Shown here: piece after piece, positions 55,956 through 64,000 of the stretch
Layout: every line of letters starts with the position of its first letter
Numbering within the stretch: position 1 is the stretch's first letter
Assembly: GCA_951799425.1 (NCBI GenBank)
Contig: OX637405.1
Location: 16,961,089-17,025,088 of the forward strand
Length of the DNA stretch: 64,000 nt
DNA from: Ilex aquifolium
Taxonomy: Eukaryota > Streptophyta > Magnoliopsida > Aquifoliales > Aquifoliaceae
Direction: 5' to 3'
Program-made: the position numbers and the translations under genes
Notes under the pieces: generated by a model
Told to the model about the DNA's origin: nothing
Seen by the model: the letters and a program-made list of their open reading frames with translations, nothing else
The model's database searches: none

Positions 55956-56530
55956 TGATGTGGAATCCGCCAAAATAACGAGATCCGACAACGAAAATGG
56001 ACCCAAGATCGTTCTACGATCAGAATTGATTGATAGACCTCAACCTATTGTTTACGAAAAATAAGAACCTCGGAATATATATGACCTCAACTCGTTGTTT
56101 ATTGTGAAACAAGAACCTCAATATAAGGGAGACGCCACAAACGGTGGTGGAAATTCCGTTTGATAAGTCGCTGGTGAACACCATGGGAAATCCTGATAAG
56201 TGCGAACAGTTCTTCAAAGAACCGCAGAGAAAATACTCTCCAATTTGCTGAATAATGATCTGCTCTTTTCATCGATTAAACGCCTATTTATAAGGCTGGC
56301 CATTACAAGAAAAATTCCTAAAATCTTAATCTGCTATGGAAACAAATCCTAATCCGCTAAGGAAACAAATCCTAATAGGAGTTTATATTTTGACAATCCA
56401 AACCCAAATAGGAATAACTAAAGACTAAAACTCTTACTTGCCTAAAAGAAGAAAAAGAAATACAATCAGCCCTTTAATTGGCTGATCACACGCCAAAAAT
56501 AGAAAAAGGAAAGTAAATGGCATGCAAGCC
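55956..56530 (-). mobile_element. J's 3' LTR, left part
   Basis: Resembles K's LTR over its first ~430 bp (CCGCCAAAATAACGAGATCC, GATCGTTCTA, ACGCCACAAACGGTGG), then H's (TACAATCAGCCCTTTAAT, TGGCTGATCACACGCC). Minus-strand TATA-like box at 56283-56292. The last five bases, AAGCC, are the left TSD of H. Confidence 0.85.
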
Positions 56531-57354
56531 TGATGCAAACCCTTAAACGAATTCAAGAACCCACGGGCAAATTGATTGAAGACTCCCTAAGAAAGATCAC
56601 AAATCAAATTAAAAGAACCAAGAACCCTAGACCCAATGTTTGCAAGAAACAAGAATCCAAGGTTAAAAGTTCAAGAGAAAGACGCCACACTCAAAGATTG
56701 AGCGATAAGTCGATGAACGCCATAAGAAAGATTAATTCTTGATAAGTTCTTGAAATAGTTCTTGGAAGAACAATAAGGTAGAAACCTCACAATACTCACA
56801 AAAATATTATGTCTTTTACAATGCTTTGTGCACCTATTTATAGGCTGGTTGTTACAAAGAAAACTTCCTAAAATAGCTTATCCTAATTAAGAAATATCTC
56901 TTACTTGCTGGTGAAGAAATATCTCTTACTTGTTGGTAAAGAAATCTCTTACTTGCTGGTAAAGAAATAGCTCTTACTTTCCTAAATTCTAACTTTCCTA
57001 AAAGAGAAAAACACAATCAGCCCTTTAATATGCTGATCACATGCCTAATTAAACAAGAAAAGTCTTTCTTTCCTAAATGGAATAAATCACACCCCTAAAT
57101 AGATAAGTAGGGTCTTACAATCAGACCAATTTTAAACATGTCAATTTTAAGCTTAGCCTTTGCCGGAATCTTCTAGAACTTGAATCATGTTGATGGATCT
57201 TTGTTGCCCAAGTGGATCATGCTCCATGCTTGAACTTGCATAATCAGCCCATATGTCTTGAATCAGCCCGTTCAATGCTTCCTTCATCCTTTTTGCTCTC
57301 GCCCGAGTCGTAGGACCTCCATTTATGCTCAACGGATCAGATTGCATTGGATCA
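56531..57354 (-). mobile_element. 3' LTR of H
   Basis: 824 bp, TGATGCAAACCC...TGGATCA on the plus strand, so the minus-strand start is TGATCC (the other LTR has TGATGC). TATA-like box at 56833-56842 (plus CCTATTTATA). ATCTCTTACTTG repeats at 56880-56980. The last ~200 bp (57153-57354) are the coding tail of pol. Confidence 0.93.
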
Positions 57355-57500
57355 TTCCCCCTCTCTTTAAAAGGATTCGTCCTCGAATCTTCGTCATCTG
57401 CAATAAAAGGAGAAAGATCAGCAACATTAAAAGTAGCACTAACACTATACTCACAAGGAAGATCTAGTTTGTAAGCGTTATCATTTATCCGTGCCACCAC
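57153..57500 (-). pseudogene. C-terminal end of H integrase, running into the LTR
   Basis: 115 codons: [40 protein letters not shown], then across the polypurine tract (57355-57369), GGPTTRARAKRMKEALNGLI, and the end INMIQVLEDSGKG. The polypurine tract is translated as PFKERGN, so it is constrained both as primer and as code. The last ~67 codons lie in the LTR. A stop (TAA, plus TTA near 57501) separates it from the upstream part. The 5' LTR has an extra T at about 63543 that shifts the same frame. Confidence 0.88.
57355..57369 (-). promoter_or_regulatory. Polypurine tract of H
   Basis: Minus strand AAAGAGAGGGGGAA immediately before the LTR start TGATCC. J has AAAGAGGAGGGGAA at 63886-63899. 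Confidence 0.9.
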
Positions 57501-58660
57501 TTAAAAAGGCCCATCTCCTCTAGGCTGCAACTTAGAACACCTTTGCGAGGGAAAACGCTCCTTTCGCATATGCACCCAAACCCAATCTCCTGGCTCAAAA
57601 ACCACCTTCTTATGTCCCTTATTAGCTTGAGTAGCATATTGCTTCGTTCGCCTCTCAATGTGCAATCGAACTTTCTCATGCAATTGTTCACCAATTCAGC
57701 CTTTCGTTCTCCATCTAAATTAGCACACTCATCAACAGGCAAAGGCAATAAATCTAATGGAGTTAAGGGATTAAAACCATAGACAATTTCAAAAGGTGAA
57801 TAATTAGTAGCAGAATGCACACTACGTTTATAAGCAAATTCGACATGAGGCAAACAATCCTCCCAAGCTTTCAAATTCATACCAATGACAGCACGCAATA
57901 AAGTAGAAAGAGTACGATTAGTTACCTCGGTTTGCCCATCTGTTTTTGGATGGCAAGTAGTAGAAAAGAGTAATTTAGTACCAAGCTTACCCCACAATGT
58001 CTTCCAGAAATAGCTCAAAAACTTGGCATCACGATCAGACACAATGCTCCGAGGCACTCCATGTAAACGCACCACCTCTCTAAAGAACAAATCAGCTACA
58101 TTGGTAGCATCATCGGTGTTATGACAGGCAATGAAATGTGCCATCTTTGAAAACCTGTCAACAACAACAAACACAGAATCTCGTCCTCGTTTTGTCCTAG
58201 GTAAACCTAACACAAAATCCACGGAAATATCTACCCAAGGTGGACTAGGTATAGGTAAGGGATTATACAAACCATGGGGCTGAACCTTAGACTTAGCCTT
58301 TTTACAAGCAACACATTTCTCACAAATTCGCTCAACATCCCGTTTCATATGTGGCCAGAAAAAATGTTCACTAACACATCTAAGGTTTTCCTAACACCAA
58401 AGTGTCCCATTAAACCACTCCCATGTGCTTCTCTAACTAATAACTCACGCATTGAACAATTAGGCACACACAATCGATCCTCTCGAAACAAGAACCCATC
58501 ATGCCTATAAAACTTACCAAAACCCGAACTCGCACAAGCATCAAACACCTTAGCAAAGTCAGAATCAATAGCATATAAATCCTTAATGTACTCAAAACCA
58601 AGCAACTTTGCATTTAAAGTGGAAACTAAAGCATACCTACGAGATAAAGCATCAGCAACC
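57501..58660 (-). pseudogene. Integrase of H
   Basis: Zinc-binding part across 58345-58450 (REAHGSGLMGHFG, then a one-base shift, then [11 protein letters not shown]). Core, open from 58348: [20 protein letters not shown] (first Asp), [26 protein letters not shown] (second Asp), [12 protein letters not shown] (Glu), [32 protein letters not shown] second frameshift near 57690 moves to [19 protein letters not shown]. The three catalytic residues are intact; the frame is not. Confidence 0.88.
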
Positions 58661-59873
58661 ACAAATGTTTCAAAGCATGGCGTCTATTCAACTTACCTTG
58701 ACCTTTCAAATGTTTCAAAGACTCATGATCAGTGTGGATGACAAACTCCTTGGGCCAAATATAATGTTGCCAAGTCTCTGACGCCCTCACCAATGCATAA
58801 AGCTCCTTATCATAAGTTGGGTAATTCAAGGCTACCCCATTTAGCTTCTCACTGAAATAAGCTAAAGGACGACCTCCCTGCATTAAAACAACTCCAATTC
58901 CAATACCTGAGGCATCACACTCAACTTCAAAAGTTTGAGAAAAGTTAGGCAAAGCAAGTAAAGGTGCAGAACTAAGTTTTTCTTTAATCAAATTAAAAGC
59001 AACTTCTTGGTCCCTTCCCCGTTTAAATCCTACGCTTTTCTTAACGATTTCAGTCAATGGTGCAGCCATGGTGCTAAAGTCCTATACAAACCTTCTATAA
59101 AGACTAGCAAGCCCATGAAAGCTACGTACCTCAGTAATGGTTTTAGGTGTAGGCCATTCTCGAATAGCCTTAACCTTCCCCTCATCAATTGCAATGCCCT
59201 TTGCACTAACAACATATCCTAAGAAAATAATCTGACTAGTGCAAAACGAACATTTCTTGAGTTTAGCAAATAACTGAGCATCACGCAAAGAACATATCAC
59301 AAGCCTCAAATGTTCAACATGCTCATCTAAGCTCTTACTATAAATCAAGATATCATCAAAATAAACGACAACGAATTTACCAATAAAAGCACGCAAAACA
59401 TGGTTCATTAAATGCATAAACGTACTAGGTGCATTGGTTAGGCCAAAAGGCATTACCAGCTATTCATATAAACCATATTTAGTCTTAAATGCCGTTTTCC
59501 ATTCATCACCTTCTCTCATCCTAATTTGATGATAACCAGATTTCAGATCAATCTTACTAAACAAGCAAGCGCCATGCAATTCATCTAACATGTCATCAAG
59601 TCTAGGAATGGGATGACGATACTTTACCATTATTTTGTTCACGGCGCGGCAATCGGTGCACATCCTCCAAGTCCCATCCTTTTTGGGCACAAGTAACACT
59701 GGAACTGCACAAGGACTCAAGCTCTCCCTTACATGACCCTTCGACATCAGCTCCTCAACTTGCCTTTGAAGTTCCTTCATCTCCTCGGGATTACTCCTAT
59801 AAGCTGGATGACTGGGAATCATTGCACCAGGAATGAAATCAATCTGATGTTCAACCCCTCTAACTGGTGGCAA
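58626..59873 (-). pseudogene. Reverse transcriptase and RNase H of H
   Basis: [42 protein letters not shown], a TAG near 59457 in place of the usual Trp before [13 protein letters not shown], catalytic [35 protein letters not shown], then another stop near 59082. RNase [46 protein letters not shown] deletion near 58660 joins LNRRHA to [13 protein letters not shown] and shifts the frame. The RT active site is intact. Confidence 0.9.
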
Positions 59874-60286
59874 GCCATTTGGGATTTCTTAGCAAAAAAC
59901 ATCATCGAACTCTTGCAAAAGAGAATCAACAACACTAGGCAAAGCATGGTTAAGCTCATTAGTATTCAAAAAGGCCTCCTTGTACATAAGTACAATCATC
60001 GGCTGCTCGGAATAAAAAGCTCCCTTAACCTCTCGTTCTTTTGCATAGAAACTCACATTTTTCCTCTCTTGCTTTTGTGAACTCTCACTCTTTTCAGTCC
60101 TTGAAGATTCAACAGCCTCTCTATTTTTTCCTAATTTTTTTTCACTTTCACTCTATTTCTCTCTTTTTTTTCATTGTCACTCTCTTTTCTTACCTCAAAC
60201 TCACTTTTTAACCTCATTTGATCATCATGCACCTATCTAGGTGTTAACGGTGCAAGTGTTACAGGTTTGCCATGCAGTACAAAAGA

Positions 60287-61918
60287 TCATCTATTTCTAT
60301 ATCCATCATGCATAACTTGCCTATCAAACTGCCAAGGACGTCCCAAAAGTAAATGACCAGCATGCATTGGGACTGCATCACACAAAACATCGTCAACATA
60401 ATGCCCAATGGAGAATGAAACTAATACCTGCCTATTCACCTTAATCTCCCCACATTCATTCAACCATTGCAACTTATAAGGAGTAGGGTGCTTAATAGTA
60501 GGCAAATTAAGTTTCTCAACTAATAAGGTACTAGCAACATTAGCACAACTCCCACCATCAATGATAACACTACATACCTTATTGTTGATTTGGCAGCGAG
60601 TATGAAAGATGTTGTCACGTTGTGCCTCGTTGTCCTCCTCCTTCACTTGTGCATTCAAGGCACGCCTCGTGACCAAAATTTCACCCTCAACTGGATATTC
60701 CTCTCCTTCACTCTCCTTACTCTCCACATCGTCATCAGATTCACTTTCAGTTTCAAAATCACCATTATCCCTCAAAAACATAGCACGTTTATTTGGACAA
60801 TGAGATGCAATATGCCCCCTGCCCAAACACTTAAAGCACTTTATATCTCTATTTCTAGAAGTTTGAGAATCAGATTTACCTCGTTCCTTGCTAGCTGCTA
60901 TGTCTTTGCCTTTGTTGGAAGCTTCAACTTTACCCTTAGAATCTGATTTCTCTTCCTTCCTGCTCCAACTAGAATTTAGTTTCCAAGAAGATGAAGAACC
61001 CGAATTCTGCCCAAACCGAGTAGAACCCTTTCGTTTGAGTTGCCTCTCAACCTTCATCGCCATGTGTAGCATATCCTCCATCTCCACATAATGCTGCAAC
61101 TCAACTACATTTTGAATATCTCGGTTCAAACCGTGCAAGAATCGTGCCTTGGTCGCCTCTCGATCCTGCTCTACATTAACCCGAATCATGCCTATCTCCA
61201 TCTCCTTATAATACTCCTAAACACTCCTAGACCCCTGAGTCAACCCCTGCAACCTCTGAAACAAGTCCCTATAATAATGAGAAGGGACAAACCTCTTCCT
61301 CATGATACTCTTCATCTCATCCCAAGTATCAACCGGATGATCTCTATTCCTCCTCCTATTCATCACTAACTTATCCCACCATACTACCGCATAATTAGTA
61401 AACTCCACTGCAGCTGGTTTCACCTTCTTCTCCTCTGAATAGTCATGGCAATCAAACACTAACACCACTTTCTTTTCCCACTCTAAATAGACCTCCGGAT
61501 CATTCTTGCCTTGAAAGGCTGGGATTTTCATCTTAATGCTACCCAAATTTCCATCTCTCCGATAAACATCTCTAACACCTCCACGACCACCTCTGCCACC
61601 TCTGCCACCTCTACCATGGTCAAACCCATTCAACGTGGCCTGGTCATCGAAGTAATCAACAAGATCCCACTCGTCATCATCGATAATGTTTTGATGACGC
61701 CTATTCTGTCTCCCCTCCACCGATTCCTCAAGCCTATCATGTCCATCATCTCTTTTTCCCTCATTCGTTCTCAACTCATTAATCGCATTCGCCTGCTCCT
61801 CCAACTGATTTCCCATGTCATCAAATCTCGTATTCATACGTTCGAACTGTTGTTGCATAGCCCGAAGTATGAATAGCACATCAGTACCACCCTCCTCAGC
61901 TACTCCTTTGGAAGTCAT
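60287..61918 (-). pseudogene. Gag and protease of H, one internal stop
   Basis: From ATG 61916-61918, 233 codons: a coiled-coil-like N-terminus (MQQQFERMNTRFDDMGNQLE), GRGGRGGRGGRGG, MKIPAFQGKNDPEVYLEWEK, YAVVWWDKLVMNRRR, MKSIMRKRFVPSHYYRDLFQ. A single TAG at 61217-61219 follows, then the same frame runs to 60287: KARFLHGLNRDIQ, one zinc knuckle CFKCLGRGHIASHC, an acidic stretch, and the protease with IIDGGSCANVAS (DGG in place of DSG, seen in CRM-like elements) and GHLLLGRPWQFDR. The TGA at 60287 falls inside the end of protease. Apart from this stop, gag is whole. Confidence 0.9.
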
Positions 61919-62790
61919 GTTTTATAACCTGCAAAACAATGTTAGAAATAGCCTCACAAACACTCCTTCACGTGTTTCACTCGTTTCAATGTCACTCAAC
62001 CCTCATGTTTACACTCTTAGTGGCTTTTTCTTAAGATAAGCTCACACACTCAGCCTTTTACCACTCAAATGTTTCACCTTTGTCGTTATTTCGCAAACTA
62101 CTCAAAACTCAACCAAAAACCAATCGTGCTCACAACGCACAACAACTTAAAAAAATAAGACACAAATATCGAAGGAAGGACCAGAATTAACAATGAAAAC
62201 AGAGAATAACAACGATAACACGAAAATGAAACAAACAAACACAACGAAGCAAAGAAAACGAATTCGGCGAAAACTAAGAGAAACAATGATTCGAAAGCAA
62301 CAAATGGATCAAGAAAGGGGTTAAATCAAATAAGATGACCTATTTTGGGATAACAATGCGTGAATGATCATAATAAGTAACTTTTGATTTTTTTTGTTCA
62401 AATCTCAACACAAATCAGCCCAAAAGCAATCGGATTAGCCTCAATTCGATTCTTTCTTTCTTTTCTTTTTTTTTTCCTTCTTCTCTTTTTTTTTTTTTTT
62501 TGATATCAGATCACAAAAGAGGCAACTACACGTAATTGTGCAGCAGGCTTCACAATCGATTCACTAGCAAATTATGTATTCAACTCCGCCCATATTATGC
62601 AACCCTAATTGATATTAAAATTATAGAAAAGAACAACTGAAACTCCAGCAACAAGTCACGCCCCAAATCAAATAGAACAAAAAAAAAATCGCAATGAACA
62701 GTAACGATGAATAGTGCACGATTTTTTTTTTTTAAAATAGATGCGCATAAAGAAAGATAACCAACCTGATTTGAGAAAACAAACCCGAGT
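61919..62790 (-). other. 5' leader of H
   Basis: About 870 bp between PBS and gag start. Contains plus-strand poly(T) runs at about 62464-62500 and 62722-62733 (poly(A) on the transcript strand). No ORF supported. Confidence 0.75.
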
Positions 62791-62802
62791 GCTCTGATAC
62801 CA
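62791..62802 (-). promoter_or_regulatory. Primer-binding site, initiator tRNA-Met type (H)
   Basis: Plus strand GCTCTGATACCA (minus strand TGGTATCAGAGC), two bases from the LTR at 62805. Perfect. Confidence 0.95.
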
Positions 62803-62804
62803 AC

Positions 62805-63614
62805 TGATGCGAACCCTTAAACGAATTCAAGAACCACGGGCAAATTGATTGAAGACTCCCCAAGAAAGATAACAAATCAGATTAAAAGAACCAAGAACCC
62901 TAGACCCAATGTTTGCAAGAAACAAGAACCCAAGGTTAAAAGTTCAAGAGAAAGACGCCACACTCAAAGATTGAGCGATAAGTCGATGAACGCCACAAGA
63001 AAGCTTAATTCTTGATAAGTTCTTGGAATAGTTCTTGGAAGAACAATAAGGTAGAAACCTCACATTACTCACAAAAATATTCTATCTTTTACAATGCTTT
63101 GAACGCCTATTTATAGGTTGGTTATAACAAAGAAAACTTCCTAAAATAGCTTATCCTAATTAAGAAATATCTCTTACTTGCTGGTGAATAAATATCTCTT
63201 ACTTGTTGGTAAAGAAATATCTCTTACTTGCTGGTAAAGAAATAGCTCTTACTTTCCTAAAAGAGAAAAACACAATCAGCCCTTTAATATGCTGATCACA
63301 TGCCTAATTAAACAAGAAAAGTCTTTCTTTCCTAAAAGGAATAAATCACACGCCTAAATAGATAAGGAAGGTCTTACAATCAGACCAATTTTAAACATGT
63401 CAATTTTAAGCTTAGCCTTTGCCGGAATCTTCTAGAACTTGAATCATGTTGATGGATCTTTGTTGCCCAAGTGGATCATGCTCCATGCTTGAACTTGCAC
63501 AATCAGCCCATATGTCTTGAATCTGCCCGTTCAATGCTTCCTTTCATCCTTTTTGCTCTCGCCCGAGTCATAGGACCTCCATTTATGCTCAACGGATCAG
63601 ATTGCATTGCATCA
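62805..63614 (-). mobile_element. 5' LTR of H
   Basis: 810 bp, TGATGCGAACCC...TTGCATCA on the plus strand. TATA-like box at 63106-63115. Collinear with 56531-57354 with scattered substitutions and small indels. Followed by TSD AAGCC at 63615-63619. Confidence 0.93.
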
Positions 63615-63885
63615 AAGCCTTACAATCAGACCCAAAAAAAGAGTATTCTTAAACATGCCAATTTAAGCTTAGCCTTGACCAGATTCTTCTAGAACTTGAA
63701 TCATGTTGATCAGTCTTTGTTGCTCACGTGGATCATGCTCAATGGGCCTCCACGAATTTGCTTGAGTCCATGTCTCTTGAATTAGTCCGTTGAGTACATC
63801 TTTAAACTTCCTTGCTCGTGCTCTCATAACCGGTCCAACTAGGACTTGAACTAGATCCCTTGAAGTTGTGCTATGATTTGCATCA
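63615..63885 (-). mobile_element. J's 3' LTR, right part
   Basis: Resumes after H with AAGCC then TTACAATCAGACCC, and ends TTTGCATCA next to the polypurine tract at 63886-63899. It includes the pol tail code up to 63885. Confidence 0.85.
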
Positions 63886-64000
63886 TTCCCCTCCTCTTTA
63901 AAAAGATTTGCCCTCAAATCATCACCTACATCAAAAGGACTCAAATCAGTAACATTAAAAGTTGCTCTTACATTGTACTCACCAGGTAAATCGAGCTTGT
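63669..64000 (-). CDS. C-terminal end of J's Pol, open to the window edge
   Basis: Open from the right edge: KLDLPGEYNVRATFNVTDLS, PFDVGDDLRANLFKEEGND (polypurine tract translated), VGPVMRARARKFKDVLNGLI, QETWTQANSWRPIEHDPREQ and QRLINMIQVLEESGQG, then a stop. The part from 63669 to 63885 lies in the LTR. The frame is uninterrupted within the window. It is clearly the paralogue of H's tail but diverged in the middle, which suggests the coding state has been kept by selection. The rest of J is not visible. Confidence 0.88.
   Translation of the reverse strand, partial: KLDLPGEYNVRATFNVTDLSPFDVGDDLRANLFKEEGNDANHSTTSRDLVQVLVGPVMRARARKFKDVLNGLIQETWTQANSWRPIEHDPREQQRLINMIQVLEESGQG

Larger units (their letters stand above)
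56531..63614 (-). mobile_element. Element H, complete chromovirus (CRM-like), TSD AAGCC
   Basis: 7084 bp. Minus-strand order: 5' LTR 62805-63614, initiator-Met PBS 62791-62802, leader, gag-protease 60287-61918, pol to 57153, polypurine tract, 3' LTR 56531-57354. TSD AAGCC at 56526-56530 and 63615-63619, within J's LTR. Integrase end (NDNAYKLDLP, VSATFNVADLSPF), protease IIDGGSCANVAS and pol code entering the LTR suggest the CRM-like branch of chromoviruses; the branch name is from family knowledge and was not verified. Several nonsense and frameshift mutations make it non-autonomous. Confidence 0.9.
55956..64000 (-). mobile_element. Element J, minus-strand chromovirus, 3' end only, interrupted by H
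   Basis: Its 3' LTR is 55956-56530 plus 63615-63885, split by H. A polypurine tract and the end of pol follow, and the element continues beyond the window. The LTR begins TGATGTGGAATCC on the plus strand and ends TTTGCATCA. It has the same organisation as H, including pol code inside the LTR. It inserted into I's protease. Confidence 0.85.

Overview
The window is plant nuclear DNA, an angiosperm and probably a eudicot. I cannot name the species. It consists almost entirely of Ty3/Gypsy LTR retrotransposons nested in and truncating one another. No host gene, rRNA or tRNA gene was recognised. The evidence is gag, protease, reverse transcriptase, RNase H and integrase motifs, tRNA primer-binding sites (initiator-Met type and Asp type), polypurine tracts, TG...CA long terminal repeats and several perfect 5-bp target-site duplications (TSDs). 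The density of dead and nested copies suggests heterochromatin, possibly pericentromeric.

Layout. 1-4168: LTR fragment, then the 3' LTR and integrase remnant of a minus-strand Tekay-like chromovirus (D). 4169-13429: a plus-strand Athila-like element (A) with degenerate gag, protease, RT, RNase H and integrase; the sequence at its 3' end does not look like its 5' LTR. 13430-34116: a second Athila-like element (B), plus strand, with gag-protease, a chimeric 390-bp duplication replacing most of pol, and a third ORF downstream of pol. Inside B, at 20540-30125, is the best-preserved element of the window (G), a minus-strand Tekay-like chromovirus with a 1467-codon gag-pol, 2.2-2.4 kb LTRs and TSD TGAAC. 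34117-35450: LTR remnant that repeats 12733-13429. 35451-43034: minus-strand relative of B (E), with 3' LTR, third ORF and integrase, interrupted by solo LTR L (41778-42581, TSD TGCTC). 43035-45360: 5' end of an Athila-like element (F) with tandem zinc knuckles. 45360-46431: 5' end of a minus-strand element (K). 46432-50640: fragments, including solo LTR M (47347-48102, TSD GGTTC). 50640-55955: Athila-like element I, whose LTR holds solo LTR S (51023-53372, TSD GAATT). 55956-64000: minus-strand element J running off the window, whose 3' LTR is split by a complete related element H (56531-63614, TSD AAGCC).

How the parts work. In a live element, LTRs supply promoter and polyadenylation signals, a tRNA annealed at the PBS primes reverse transcription, the polypurine tract primes the second strand, Gag packages the RNA, and protease, RT, RNase H and integrase copy and insert it. 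No element here looks fully autonomous. G comes closest: its long ORF carries one nonsense codon inside the C-terminal chromodomain-like tail, and the rest of that tail is still open behind it.

Most interesting: (i) each LTR family carries an array of a CpG-centred palindrome (TACCGGTA, TTCCGGAA, GTTCGAAC or TATCGATA types), and in B and E the same palindrome recurs upstream of the third ORF; (ii) the C-terminus of pol is encoded inside the LTR in H, J, L and M; (iii) B looks like the product of recombination between two sibling insertions; (iv) E preserves the empty site for the G insertion; (v) the third ORF has a conserved N-terminal hydrophobic segment. Boundaries marked approximate were placed by eye.
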